64,000 bases of DNA, taken from NCBI GenBank assembly GCA_016716135.1, contig JADJWX010000002.1:372001-436000 (forward strand). The letters run 5' to 3'. Position numbers and translations under genes: made by a program. Source of the stretch: Lewinellaceae bacterium (GTDB lineage: Bacteria; Bacteroidota; Bacteroidia; Chitinophagales; Saprospiraceae). Each line of letters opens with the position of its first letter. Within the stretch, counting starts at the first letter, position 1. Below the pieces are notes generated by a model that had not been told where the DNA came from, did no database searches, and was given only the letters and a program-made list of their open reading frames with translations. Below are positions 27,562 to 36,769 of the stretch, piece by piece.

Positions 27562-27917
27562 TATCTTTGCTCCGTTCATTTCTTGACAGGCGGTCTCAGC
27601 CGTTCTTCCATAAGCACACCGTTGCACAACATTTCTCCTCTGTTTTGGTTTGTTTCTTGGTAATGTGCCTGCGAAGCGCACGGATTTTCTGAAGACTTGA
27701 TTCCCTGTTTTACCAATTTGCCACTTTGTGTTCCACCGGTTTCTTCGCCACAGTTTAATTTTGGCAGAATGCCGGAATACCTGCTTTAACTTAGTCTACA
27801 AGTCTTATTCAACGCTATAGTTCTACCTATACTTTCCTAAAACCGTTGGCATGCTCATGCCGATGTCTGATTTCAACCTACTCTTAATTCAAATCTAATT
27901 TCGCTCCCATACCTGCC
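27562..27917 (+). promoter_or_regulatory. rho promoter candidates and long C-rich, G-poor leader
   Basis: TATCTTTG (27562-27569) and TAATTTTG (27756-27763) both fit TAnnTTTG. If the first is used the rho leader is about 340 bases. The last 140 bases before the start codon are pyrimidine-rich and G-poor, with one small hairpin (GGCATG/CATGCC, 27848-27861). This is the composition expected of a Rho-utilisation site, consistent with the autoregulation known for rho in Escherichia coli. No short leader ORF stands out. Confidence 0.45.
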
Positions 27918-29810
27918 ATGTACGATATTTTGCAGCTGAATGACATGCTGGTACCCGAACTCAAAGAAATTGCCAGCAATCTTGGCATCAAAGGGTACCA
28001 TAAACTTACCAAACAAGACATTGTGTACCGGATACTGGACGAACAGGCGCTCCTGGAAAAAAAATCGGGCGGCGACAAAGTTCCTGTTGTTGAAGAACCT
28101 GCTCCAGGCCGGAAAATTGTAGTACGAGACCCCTCGGCATCCAAACCTCCCGCCAAAAACCAACCGGACACCCGTCGCCCGAGAAAACCGGCCAAACCGG
28201 CACCAGCGGCCGCCAAACCCGCTCCCGGCAAAAACGAACAGGCTGCCGAGCCTGCTCAAAACGACGACCGCGGGCAGCAAAACCGGGCCAAGGACGACCG
28301 CAACCAGCAAAATCGCCGCGATGACCGCGACCGCAATCAACAAGCTCGTCGCGATGACCGCAACCAACCTAACCGCCGTGACGATCGTGACCGCCGCGAT
28401 AACCGCGACCGCAACCAGCAAAATCGCCGCGACGACCGCGATGATCGCGACCGCCGCAGCCGACACCCGCAAGCACGCCCCGGCAATCCCAATCTTGTGG
28501 ACCCGGATGCCGCTAAACTCAATGTTCCGGAGGACGAGGATCTTGTTGTAAACAATACGCAGGATGATTCGGATGACATGAACACCCAGCGCCGGGCCCG
28601 GCAAATTCCCGACAACAACGGCGACCGCCGGCCGGTTTCGGACAATGACTCAGAGGTGATGCCGGGCATTGAAAAATTTGACGTCGAACTCGACGGCGTG
28701 ATCGAAGGCGAGGGCACACTCGAAATGATGCCCGACGGCTACGGGTTTTTGCGTTCTCCGGACTACAACTACATGACCAGCCCCGACGATATTTATGTAT
28801 CGCCTTCACAGGTCAAACTGTTCGGCCTCCGCACCGGCGATACGGTGCGTGGCGCCATCCGCCCTCCAAAAGAAGGTGAAAAGTATTTTGCCCTGCTGAA
28901 AGTGAGCAAAATCAACGGCATGGACCCAAAAGACGTGCGCGACCGCGTACCCTTTGACTACCTCACGCCTTTGTTCCCGACTGAAAAACTGAACATGCTT
29001 ATCAGCCCGATCGGCCGCGACTTTGGCAACCGGGTTATCGACTTGTTCACACCCATCGGGAAAGGCCAGCGCGGTCTGATCGTGGCGCAGCCTAAAACGG
29101 GTAAGACCTTTTTGTTGAAAGATATTGCCAATGCCATCACGAAAAACCACCCCGAGTGTTATGTGATCATCCTGCTGATCGACGAGCGCCCGGAGGAGGT
29201 GACCGATATGCGTCGAAGTGTGAAAGCCGAAGTAGTGGCCTCTACGTTTGACGAAGCAGCCGACAACCACGTCCGCCTGGCCAATATCGTGCTGGAAAAA
29301 GCCAAACGTATGGTCGAATGCGGACACCACGTCGTCATTTTGCTCGACTCCATCACGCGTATGGCCCGCGCCTACAACACGGTAGCGCCGGCATCCGGTA
29401 AAGTGCTTTCCGGTGGTGTGGAGGCAACAGCCCTGCAAAAACCCAAAAAATTCTTCGGCGCAGCCCGGGCCATCGAACACGGCGGCTCGCTGACCATCCT
29501 GGCCACCGCCCTCATCGATACGGGCTCCAAAATGGACCAGGTGATCTTCGAAGAATTCAAGGGTACCGGCAACATGGAACTCCAGCTCGACCGCAACCTG
29601 GCCAACCGCCGACTCTACCCGAGTATCGACCTCACCAAGTCGAGCACCCGCCGCGAAGAGCTGCTGCTCGACAAGGATACCCTTCAGCGTATGTTTATCC
29701 TGCGCAAGCACCTGGCCGATATGAAGCCGGAAGAAGCGATGGAGTTTATGAAAAAACAGATGATGAACACCTCAAGCAATGAGGAGTTTCTGGATTCGAT
29801 GAATCGTTAG
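27918..29810 (+). CDS. rho: Transcription termination factor Rho with long arginine/aspartate-rich insertion
   Basis: The 630-residue Rho is longer than the E. coli protein (419) because of an insertion. Residues 1-50 are the Rho N-terminal SAP-like domain (LNDMLVPELKEIASNLGIKG). Residues about 60-230 are a low-complexity segment with repeated RDDRNQQNRR and RDRRDNRD units. The OSB-fold RNA-binding domain follows (MPDGYGFLRSPDYNY), then the RecA-type ATPase with P-loop PKTGKT and Walker B VVILLDSITRMARAYN. It unwinds RNA from DNA and terminates transcription. An intrinsic terminator follows the gene. Confidence 0.97.
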   Translation: MYDILQLNDMLVPELKEIASNLGIKGYHKLTKQDIVYRILDEQALLEKKSGGDKVPVVEEPAPGRKIVVRDPSASKPPAKNQPDTRRPRKPAKPAPAAAKPAPGKNEQAAEPAQNDDRGQQNRAKDDRNQQNRRDDRDRNQQARRDDRNQPNRRDDRDRRDNRDRNQQNRRDDRDDRDRRSRHPQARPGNPNLVDPDAAKLNVPEDEDLVVNNTQDDSDDMNTQRRARQIPDNNGDRRPVSDNDSEVMPGIEKFDVELDGVIEGEGTLEMMPDGYGFLRSPDYNYMTSPDDIYVSPSQVKLFGLRTGDTVRGAIRPPKEGEKYFALLKVSKINGMDPKDVRDRVPFDYLTPLFPTEKLNMLISPIGRDFGNRVIDLFTPIGKGQRGLIVAQPKTGKTFLLKDIANAITKNHPECYVIILLIDERPEEVTDMRRSVKAEVVASTFDEAADNHVRLANIVLEKAKRMVECGHHVVILLDSITRMARAYNTVAPASGKVLSGGVEATALQKPKKFFGAARAIEHGGSLTILATALIDTGSKMDQVIFEEFKGTGNMELQLDRNLANRRLYPSIDLTKSSTRREELLLDKDTLQRMFILRKHLADMKPEEAMEFMKKQMMNTSSNEEFLDSMNR

Positions 29811-29839
29811 GTTTAAACTCCTGCGATGTAAGATAACAG

Positions 29840-29886
29840 ATGCCCCCTGTGCCGGCTTGCCAAATCCGGTTCCGGGGGTATTTTTT
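29840..29886 (+). terminator. Intrinsic terminator after rho
   Basis: ATGCCCCC...GCCGG pairs with CCGG...GGGGGTAT with two or three mismatches inside the stem and is followed by six T. It begins about 30 bp after the rho stop. Confidence 0.75.
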
Positions 29887-30101
29887 GCCATGGACTGTAA
29901 CGATGCTATTATTCGCTTTGAAATTTTGTCACATTTGGACCAAAGGCCGTATCCCCCGGGGGGGCATTACAAATTAAGGCACTATTTTCGCTTGCCTTTT
30001 ATGCGGGAAAATACCGCACCCTCCGGAAAAAAGATGGTTTTCCGGGCCATTTGGCACCCACCGATTGCGTTATAGTTAACAGGAAAAAAACAATCGTTGC
30101 A

Positions 30102-30830
30102 ATGCGCCTGCTCAGCCTAGTGCTATTTTTACTGAGCCCGCTTCTAGGGACAAAAATGATCGGTTCGCTGGACACTCCGGTGGCTACTCTTCAGGGAATT
30201 GATGTGTCGCATTACCAGGAAAAAATCGACTGGCCGACCGTCGTGCGGAAAAATGACCTGCAATTCGCCTTTGTGAAAGCCACGGAAGGCAGCGATTTTG
30301 AGGACAGCCTGTTTTGCAGTAATTGGGAACAGTTGCAACAACTAGGTGTCCGGCGCGGCGCCTACCACTACTTCCGCCCTTATGGCTGCGGTTTCGAACA
30401 AGCGTTGCATTTTATGCAAAAGGTAAAACTCGCACCCGGCGACCTTGCCCCGGTGCTCGACCTGGAAACGACCGACAACGTGCCGGCCGAGATCATGCTG
30501 GAAGAAGCCCGGATATGGTTGCAAACCATTGAACGTAGCCTCAACGTGCGCCCTATTCTTTACACCAATCAGGATTTTTACGACAAATACCTGGCTGGTG
30601 TATTCGACAACCATCCGCTTTGGATTGCCCGCCATTCCGACCGGGAACCTATGCTGAAAAACGGTACAGCCTGGAATTTCTGGCAGTATTCTGACGAAGG
30701 GCGCCTGACCGGCATCGCACCGCCGGTAGACCTGAACGTATTCCGGGGAACACCGGAAATGCTTGACCGCCTCTGCTGGTTTCCGGCCGAAGGGTTGTCG
30801 ATGCCGCTCGACCCAACCGCAGCCCCCTGA
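30102..30830 (+). CDS. Glycoside hydrolase family 25 lysozyme
   Basis: The 242-residue protein starts at ATG 30102 with a signal peptide (MRLLSLVLFLLSPLLG). GH25 motifs are complete: GIDVSHYQEKIDW at the start of the barrel, FAFVKATEG, the catalytic PVLDLE pair, and WQYSDEG near the end. It should cleave the beta-1,4 bond between N-acetylmuramic acid and N-acetylglucosamine in peptidoglycan. The gene stands alone between rho and an M28 peptidase on the same strand. The 17 open codons upstream of the ATG do not look coding. Confidence 0.93.
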   Translation: MRLLSLVLFLLSPLLGTKMIGSLDTPVATLQGIDVSHYQEKIDWPTVVRKNDLQFAFVKATEGSDFEDSLFCSNWEQLQQLGVRRGAYHYFRPYGCGFEQALHFMQKVKLAPGDLAPVLDLETTDNVPAEIMLEEARIWLQTIERSLNVRPILYTNQDFYDKYLAGVFDNHPLWIARHSDREPMLKNGTAWNFWQYSDEGRLTGIAPPVDLNVFRGTPEMLDRLCWFPAEGLSMPLDPTAAP

Positions 30831-30907
30831 GTAATCCGCCAGGTTCAGTTGGTATTTCTGCAGAATATTTTGACGCAATTATGGCCGGCCTACCCGGCGT
30901 CAGCTGT

Positions 30908-30915
30908 TATTTTTG
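30908..30915 (+). promoter_or_regulatory. -7 promoter element for the M28 peptidase gene
   Basis: TATTTTTG is a full TAnnTTTG match 21 bp before the start codon, implying a short leader. No TTTG box is seen at the usual distance. Confidence 0.4.
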
Positions 30916-30936
30916 CCGAAAATCTAGCCAACGACT

Positions 30937-32178
30937 ATGAAACAAACAGGACTTTTTTTTCTGCTTCTCCCATTTTTTCTTTTTCCTGAAAATACGGTTG
31001 CGCAATCCAAAATTTCGGAGGCCAACCTGAAATCAGACGTCAGCTACCTGGCATCTGACAAACTCCAGGGGCGCGGCACCGCCACAAAAGGTGAACGCAA
31101 AGCCGCCAACTACCTGGCCAAACAATTCAAAAAGGCCGGGCTGCAACCCATGGGCACTAACGGGAGCTATTTTCACGATTTCACGTTTAAAAAATCCAAC
31201 GACCCGCACGGCAATGTTTCGCCCGATGCGCCAACGATCAAAAGCCGCAATGTGGCGGCCTACCTCGACAACGGCGCGCCATACACCATCGTGATAGGGG
31301 CGCATTATGACCATCTGGGGCTTGGCAGTGATCACAATTCGCTGGATGCCAATCCGGCAGGTAAAATCCACAATGGCGCCGACGACAATGCCTCCGGTAC
31401 CTCAGGGGTGCTCGAACTGGCCCGCTATTTTACCCACAATGGCGTCAAGGAACAGCACAACTTCCTGTTTCTCTGCTTCTCCGGTGAAGAATTGGGGCTG
31501 GTGGGTTCAAAAAAATTCACCGAATCGCCGACAATCGATCTGACCAAAGTGAGCTTCATGCTCAATATGGATATGATCGGCCGGCTGAACGATGAAAAAC
31601 GGCTGGTTGTCGGCGGTGTGGGTACAGCCCCGAATTTTGTGCCGTTAATCAACAGTTTAAAAACCGACCTGGGAATCAAACAAGACAGCGCAGGGATCGG
31701 CCCCAGCGACCACACGTCTTTTTACCTGAAAAATATCCCCGTCTTGTTTTTCTTCACCGGCCAGCATGCCGATTACCACAAGCCGAGCGACGATGTGGAA
31801 AAAGTTAATTTCGCCGGTCAGCGCACTATCCTGGAATATGCGGTGCAGCTGATCGAAGCGCTGGACAAAGAGCCAAAACTGACTTTTCAGGAAACAAAAG
31901 CGAAGCAGGAAGACACCCCGCGGTTTAAGGTTACCCTGGGCATTATGCCCGATTACACCTACGACGGCGACGGTGTGCATGTCGACGGGGTGATCGACGA
32001 CCGCCCGGCCTCCAAAGCCGGTATGCAGCGCGGCGATGTGATTGTGAAAATGGGCGATATCGAAGTACACGACCTGCAGGACTACATGAAGGCGCTTTCG
32101 CTGTTTCAAAAAGGAAATACAACCAAGGTCAAAGTGCTGCGTGCCGGCAAACCTGCGGAAATGGAGGTTACTTTTTAA
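30937..32178 (+). CDS. M28-family zinc aminopeptidase with PDZ domain
   Basis: The 413-residue protein has a signal peptide (cleavage near NTVAQ). The M28 co-catalytic zinc site is visible: GAHYDHLG, GADDNASGTSG, the FSGEELGLVGS Glu pair, NMDMIGR, and a distal His in HADYHKPSDD. A C-terminal PDZ domain at about residues 325-412 (VDGVIDDRPASKAGMQRGDV) would bind substrate C termini. This architecture is common in Bacteroidota periplasmic or surface peptidases. It has no T9SS C-terminal domain, so it is likely periplasmic. Confidence 0.93.
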   Translation: MKQTGLFFLLLPFFLFPENTVAQSKISEANLKSDVSYLASDKLQGRGTATKGERKAANYLAKQFKKAGLQPMGTNGSYFHDFTFKKSNDPHGNVSPDAPTIKSRNVAAYLDNGAPYTIVIGAHYDHLGLGSDHNSLDANPAGKIHNGADDNASGTSGVLELARYFTHNGVKEQHNFLFLCFSGEELGLVGSKKFTESPTIDLTKVSFMLNMDMIGRLNDEKRLVVGGVGTAPNFVPLINSLKTDLGIKQDSAGIGPSDHTSFYLKNIPVLFFFTGQHADYHKPSDDVEKVNFAGQRTILEYAVQLIEALDKEPKLTFQETKAKQEDTPRFKVTLGIMPDYTYDGDGVHVDGVIDDRPASKAGMQRGDVIVKMGDIEVHDLQDYMKALSLFQKGNTTKVKVLRAGKPAEMEVTF

Positions 32179-32267
32179 ACGCACACGGCATTTTTGAAAA
32201 AAAAAAACCGGTATTGCCCTGCAATTCCTATTCCCATAAATTTTTCCTTTTTTCAAAGCCAAACGAT

Positions 32268-32275
32268 TACCTTTG
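32268..32275 (+). promoter_or_regulatory. -7 promoter element for the ppiD-like gene
   Basis: TACCTTTG matches TAnnTTTG and is followed by GCGGTTGC, a common context in this genome (compare 55144). It is 68 bp before the start codon. A T-rich tract lies upstream in place of a clean TTTG box. Confidence 0.5.
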
Positions 32276-32342
32276 CGGTTGCTTTTTTCAAAGCGATTTT
32301 AAATGGCATTTAAAAACTTGATTTTCAAACAATTATAGCACA

Positions 32343-34457
32343 ATGGCTTTAATCGGAACGATTCGTAAAAACGGTTGGATTCTTATCGTGACCATGACAC
32401 TTGCGTTGGGGGGCTTTATCCTGATGGACATCGTTACGAATGCGCAGCGCTATTCGGCAGGTGATGTAAATTCAATGGGAGTAGTGAGCGGGCAGGAGAT
32501 CAAACGCGATGAGTTTGATAATTATGAAAAACTGATCTACACTAACACACAGGGAAATACCTTCCAGATCCGCCAGCAGATTTGGAACTATTTTGTGGAG
32601 AAAGCCTTGGTAGAGAAGGAGGCGGAAGAACTGGGCCTGGGCGTCAGCAAAGAAGAACTGATTGACCTTCAGTTTGGAAACAACCTTAGCCCGGTAATTG
32701 CCGAGCGTTTTAAAGGCCAGGACGGCCAACCTAACCGGGCTACGCTTTCGAGCATCAAGGCTGCTATCGACCAGGGCCAGTTCACGGATCCGGTAAACGT
32801 GGCCTATTGGAGCGTTCAGGAAAAAGAAGTGAAGAAAGCCCGTTTGCAGGACAAAATTTCCAGCATGGTTGTCAAGGGCATTTATACCCCAACCTGGCAA
32901 GCTGAAATGACCTTCCGCGAAAATAACGAGCGCATCGACTTTAACTACGTTCGCATTCCTTTTGATAAAATTCCGGACAGCGAAGTCAAAGTTACCGATG
33001 CCGATTACGAGGCATACCTTGAATTAAATCCGCACTTGTACGACCAGGAGGAAGAAACCCGGATGATCAGCTACGCTACATTCGATGTGTTGCCTACTGC
33101 TGCCGACAGTGCTGCCACCAAAACAGCGGTCGAACGCATGCTGGCAGGGTTGCGTGAAGCACCGAATGATTCGGCGTATGTTGTTTCCAACAACGGCAAT
33201 ATCGACAATGCATTCCGCAAAAAAGACGCTTTGCCTGCGATAATTGCCGATTCGATGATGACTCTGCCAATCGGCTCTATTGTCGGTCCGTACGAAGACC
33301 AGGGTGCCTGGCAGGTTGCCAAAATCATGGACCGCAAGGTTATCCCCGATTCCGTTAAAGCCCGGCATATCCTGTTGCGTGAAGCTACTCCTGCAAACGA
33401 ACAACGCATCGACAGCCTTATGGCGCTCCTCAATGCCGGAACGGTCTCGTTCGACACACTGGCCATCCAAAACAGCCAAGACCAGGGGTCTGCCGTAAAG
33501 GGTGGCGATCTCGGATATTTTGGCGAAGGCGCTATGGTTCCGGAATTTAATGCGGTTTGTTTTTACGAAGCAGAACAAGGCAAATATTACAAAACAGCTA
33601 CCCAGTTTGGCTGGCACCTGATCCAGGTGACGGGTAAGAAGTTTATCAAAAACGAAACCGGCGCGCGCGTCGCCTACCTGGGCCAACGGATCGAACCAAG
33701 CACGGAAACGCAGCAGACTGTAAAAGATAAAGCGTTGGCCATGGTACAACAGGCCAAAACCCTGGCAGACCTGCAAGATCAGGCGGGCAAACTCAACGTC
33801 CCGGTACAAACCAGCCCGGCGCTGAAAGCGAGCGATTTTACCCTCGGTTTGATGGGCAGCGGTGAAGATGCCCGGGAAATTGTTCGTTGGGCTTTTGACA
33901 AAAGCACAAAAGTGGATGCCGTAGGGCAGGAGGTGTTCTCGTTCCGCGATCCGAGCGGCGGATATTTTGACAGCAAATATGTTGTTGCTGCGCTGAAAAC
34001 CATCATTCCCCAAGGCCCAGCGACAGTCGCTTCGCTCAAAGCCAATCCGGCTGCAGAACAAGCCGTTAAAAACCGCAAAAAAGCGGCGCTTATCAAAGAG
34101 AAACTGAAAAATGCCAAAGACCTGAACGCGCTGGCCAGCCAGTGGGAAACGCAGGTTGACACTGCCAAGGCAGTTTCCATTTTGCAGGCATACGTACCCA
34201 ATGGCGGCTCCGAACCCGCTGTGGTTGGTACGGCCTTTGCCCTGGAGCAAGGTGCTGTGAGTTCCCCGGTTACGGGCGTCTCCGGTGTGTACATTCTACA
34301 GCGTACTTCCGGAAAACAGGAACTCAATTTGCCTCCCGACCTCACCCTTTTCCGCCGCCAGGTAACTTCTTCTGCTACTTCCAGCATCCGAATGAACCTG
34401 CTGAATTCCTGGAAAACTCAGGTTGAAATGGAAGACAACAGAAGCCGGTTCTTCTAA
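32343..34457 (+). CDS. PpiD/SurA-like peptidyl-prolyl isomerase, membrane-anchored
   Basis: The 704-residue protein starts MALIGTIRKNGWILIVTMTL with one N-terminal membrane segment that keeps the rest in the periplasm. A SurA-like chaperone domain follows at about residues 40-240. A parvulin domain lies at about 330-440 (VKARHILLREATPANEQR, GGDLGYFGEGAMVPEF, FGWHLIQVTG), and there is a further partly parvulin-like C-terminal region. It should help fold periplasmic and outer-membrane proteins. A strong hairpin ends the transcript. Confidence 0.9.
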   Translation: MALIGTIRKNGWILIVTMTLALGGFILMDIVTNAQRYSAGDVNSMGVVSGQEIKRDEFDNYEKLIYTNTQGNTFQIRQQIWNYFVEKALVEKEAEELGLGVSKEELIDLQFGNNLSPVIAERFKGQDGQPNRATLSSIKAAIDQGQFTDPVNVAYWSVQEKEVKKARLQDKISSMVVKGIYTPTWQAEMTFRENNERIDFNYVRIPFDKIPDSEVKVTDADYEAYLELNPHLYDQEEETRMISYATFDVLPTAADSAATKTAVERMLAGLREAPNDSAYVVSNNGNIDNAFRKKDALPAIIADSMMTLPIGSIVGPYEDQGAWQVAKIMDRKVIPDSVKARHILLREATPANEQRIDSLMALLNAGTVSFDTLAIQNSQDQGSAVKGGDLGYFGEGAMVPEFNAVCFYEAEQGKYYKTATQFGWHLIQVTGKKFIKNETGARVAYLGQRIEPSTETQQTVKDKALAMVQQAKTLADLQDQAGKLNVPVQTSPALKASDFTLGLMGSGEDAREIVRWAFDKSTKVDAVGQEVFSFRDPSGGYFDSKYVVAALKTIIPQGPATVASLKANPAAEQAVKNRKKAALIKEKLKNAKDLNALASQWETQVDTAKAVSILQAYVPNGGSEPAVVGTAFALEQGAVSSPVTGVSGVYILQRTSGKQELNLPPDLTLFRRQVTSSATSSIRMNLLNSWKTQVEMEDNRSRFF

Positions 34458-34480
34458 AATATTCAGCCGGTTTTGACCGA

Positions 34481-34523
34481 AAAACAAAAGCCACTGCGTG
34501 TCAAATGCAGTGGCTTTTGTTTT
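34481..34523. terminator. Bidirectional intrinsic terminator (17-bp perfect stem)
   Basis: Positions 34481-34497 and 34507-34523 are exact reverse complements with a 9-base loop and A-run/T-run flanks, so it can end transcription of both the ppiD-like gene (plus) and the aldehyde dehydrogenase gene (minus). Confidence 0.9.
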
Positions 34524-34547
34524 TTGCCTTGTGGCAAAACCCCGGTT

Positions 34548-35984
34548 TTAAAGCCAACGGCTTATCCAGTTCAGGGCCAAATGCATCAAGCGCGAACCAT
34601 ACGGAGGCAGGAAAATGTTGGTGGTTGGGTACGGACTGTGCTGGCGGGCAATGCTGCGTGCATTACTGAATTCCCGGAAACCACTTTTGCCGTGGTACTT
34701 GCCGATCCCGCTGCCGTTGTGCCCGCCGAAAGGCAGCTCCGGGTTGAAAAATTGCAACGCGCATTCGTTGATGCAAACACCGCCGCCACGGGTTTCCCGG
34801 ACAACCGTCCGGATGTGGCGTTCGCGCCGGCTGAATATGTAAAAAGCCAGCGGTTTGTCGCCGGAATTTATGTAGGCAATCGCTTGTTCGAGTTCCCGAT
34901 AGCGCCGGATCGGTAACAGTAAACCAAAGATTTCATGCTGCCAGATCGCGGCGTCATCCGGGATGTCAGTTACTACGGCCGGGTCGATAAAGCGCGTTTC
35001 CCGGTCATTGGTTCCACCAAAAGCCAATTTGGCGCCGCGCTCCAGGGCGTCATCCAGCAAACTTTTAACAAATTGAAATTGCCGGTCGTGAATGGCCCGG
35101 CTCAGGTCGGGCGTTTGGCTGCGCCGCTCCGGGCTTTTGCCATAAAATTTTTTGATCCAAAATTTCAGGCGCTCGACCAGCGCATCATGTACCGATTCGT
35201 GCACCAGAACATAGTCGGGGGCAATACAGGTTTGCCCGCCGTTCAGGCATTTGATCCAGGCAATTCTGGACGCTGCCCGGTCGAGGTCGGCAGTTTCATC
35301 CACTATGACGGGGCTCTTTCCACCCAATTCCAGGGTCACGGATGCCAGATGCCGGGCTGCCGCCGCCATGACAATTTTGCCAACGGCAGTGCTGCCGGTA
35401 AAAAAAATATGATTGAACGGCAATTCGAGCAATTGCCGGCCCACCTCCACGTCGCCTTCAATGACGGCGACCTCCTCTTCAGGGAAGCATTCGGCGACGA
35501 TCGTCCGAAGCACCGCCGCACTGTGCGGGGCATATTCCGATGGTTTTATGATAACGCAGTTGCCCGCTGCGACGGCAGCGGTGAGCGGGATCAGGTTTAA
35601 ATTAAAAGGAAAATTCCAGGGGCCCATGATCAGGCAAACGCCTTTGGGCTCCTGGACCACCTTCGCCGATGAGCCCAGCAAGGGCAGGCGTACCCCTACA
35701 TGGTGGGGGCTCATCCACGATTGCAGGTGCCGGATGGTGTGCCGGATTTCACTGTTCACCGTGATCACTTCCGAGATATCCACTTCGTGCGCCGGTTTTC
35801 TAAAATCGGCCGCCATGGCGGTCTGCATGGCTGCCCGGTGGCGTAGTACGGCGGCATGCAGTTGGCGCAATTTAGCAATGCGTGTCCGGGCAGTCGTCCG
35901 GGCCAGGATAAACTGGTGTGCCTGTTGCCGTTTAAAAACAGCAGAAATATTGACCGGGGTCATCGTTTGGCCATTTGATATCAT
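34548..35984 (-). CDS. Aldehyde dehydrogenase (class 3-like, NAD(P)-dependent)
   Basis: The 478-residue protein oxidises aldehydes to acids. It carries the Rossmann NAD(P)-binding fold (GPWNFPFNLNL, IIKPSEYAPHSA), the motif FFTGSTAVGK, the catalytic Glu in LELGGKSP and the nucleophilic Cys in NGGQTCIAPDY. The C-terminal part with PELPFGGHNGSGIGKYHG is typical of the class 3/fatty-aldehyde type. A C-terminal hydrophobic tail (LMHLALNWISRWL) could bind membranes, as in fatty aldehyde dehydrogenases. The start may be 35984 or an in-frame ATG at 35963. Confidence 0.93.
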   Translation of the reverse strand: MISNGQTMTPVNISAVFKRQQAHQFILARTTARTRIAKLRQLHAAVLRHRAAMQTAMAADFRKPAHEVDISEVITVNSEIRHTIRHLQSWMSPHHVGVRLPLLGSSAKVVQEPKGVCLIMGPWNFPFNLNLIPLTAAVAAGNCVIIKPSEYAPHSAAVLRTIVAECFPEEEVAVIEGDVEVGRQLLELPFNHIFFTGSTAVGKIVMAAAARHLASVTLELGGKSPVIVDETADLDRAASRIAWIKCLNGGQTCIAPDYVLVHESVHDALVERLKFWIKKFYGKSPERRSQTPDLSRAIHDRQFQFVKSLLDDALERGAKLAFGGTNDRETRFIDPAVVTDIPDDAAIWQHEIFGLLLPIRRYRELEQAIAYINSGDKPLAFYIFSRRERHIRTVVRETRGGGVCINECALQFFNPELPFGGHNGSGIGKYHGKSGFREFSNARSIARQHSPYPTTNIFLPPYGSRLMHLALNWISRWL

Positions 35985-36290
35985 GTACGTTGGAAGTGTG
36001 TTTTATTCATGTTAAATGTCCGCTACGGACAAGATTTTCCCCCTCAGGAATTGCACAATATACGGTATCCGTACGTTTATGGTTCGGGCTATCGGGTTAT
36101 CCGGTTCCCGCAAAAAAAAGCCGGACTAAGGCACTTACCGAGCGTTTAATAAAATTTGAAGTTTAAACTTGCACAACCCCGACATAATCTGTAAAATTGA
36201 CTTTTCAAAAAAAGATATTACGATAACCCGAAATAATCCGAATAATTGCCAAGTAATGACCAATTTACTCACCATTAAATTTTAGTGCGT
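35985..36290. other. Intergenic region between divergent aldehyde dehydrogenase and hibernation factor genes
   Basis: The 306 bp are AT-rich. TAAACTTG at 36164-36171 is one base off TAnnTTTG and may serve the hibernation-factor gene. I see no other structure and no coding potential. Confidence 0.4.
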
Positions 36291-36629
36291 ATGAACATTA
36301 GTGTGAAATCCGTGCATTTCCACGCCGATACCAAATTGGTGAACCACGTGGAGAAGAAGTTGAGCCGTTTAGGCAGGGTGTTTGACCGGATTGTAGATGT
36401 GGAAGTACACCTAAAACTTCAGGAAACCGGAGGAAAGTTTCAGGATAAAATCGCCGAAATCCGCATGCATGTGCCCGGCGGTTGGTTGATGGACAAAAAA
36501 ACGGGCAAAACGTTTGAGTCTGCGATTAATGCCTCTACAGAAACTCTCCGGCGCCAATTGACGCGGTATAAGGAAAAACTGTATGGTTTTACCAATGAGA
36601 AACTCACGGACCAAAGTCCAAGCGCTTAA
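36291..36629 (+). CDS. hpf: Ribosome hibernation-promoting factor / RaiA family
   Basis: Started at ATG 36291 (MNISVKSVHFHADTKL) the protein has 112 residues, the short HPF form. A GTG two codons upstream is the only alternative. The beta-alpha-beta-beta-beta-alpha pattern is visible, ending in the conserved basic helix STETLRRQLTRYKEKL that contacts 16S rRNA. It binds the small subunit in slow growth and promotes inactive ribosome dimers. A terminator follows immediately. Confidence 0.92.
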   Translation: MNISVKSVHFHADTKLVNHVEKKLSRLGRVFDRIVDVEVHLKLQETGGKFQDKIAEIRMHVPGGWLMDKKTGKTFESAINASTETLRRQLTRYKEKLYGFTNEKLTDQSPSA

Positions 36630-36654
36630 ATTTTAAAAACATACCATTTTTACT

Positions 36655-36687
36655 ACCCGGGCGGCCCTGCTGTCCCGGGTTTTTTTG
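36655..36687 (+). terminator. Intrinsic terminator after hpf
   Basis: ACCCGGG (36655-36661) pairs with CCCGGGT (36674-36680) across a 12-base loop and runs into eight T. Confidence 0.8.
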
Positions 36688-36741
36688 GCCCGTTTCAAGC
36701 AGGTGGCCAGGCGCCCTGAACAAGATTCCGGGCATTTCTGT

Positions 36742-36749
36742 TAACTTTG
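36742..36749 (+). promoter_or_regulatory. -7 promoter element for the histidine-rich gene and TonB receptor
   Basis: TAACTTTG matches TAnnTTTG, with transcription expected to start near 36756, just before the TTG start codon at 36770. Confidence 0.45.
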
Positions 36750-36769
36750 CTATCCGTAAACGACTAAAA

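Noticed and set aside
28270..28480. Short repeats resembling a CRISPR or minisatellite
   Set aside because: They are coding repeats of the disordered Rho insertion, without constant spacers or repeat length.
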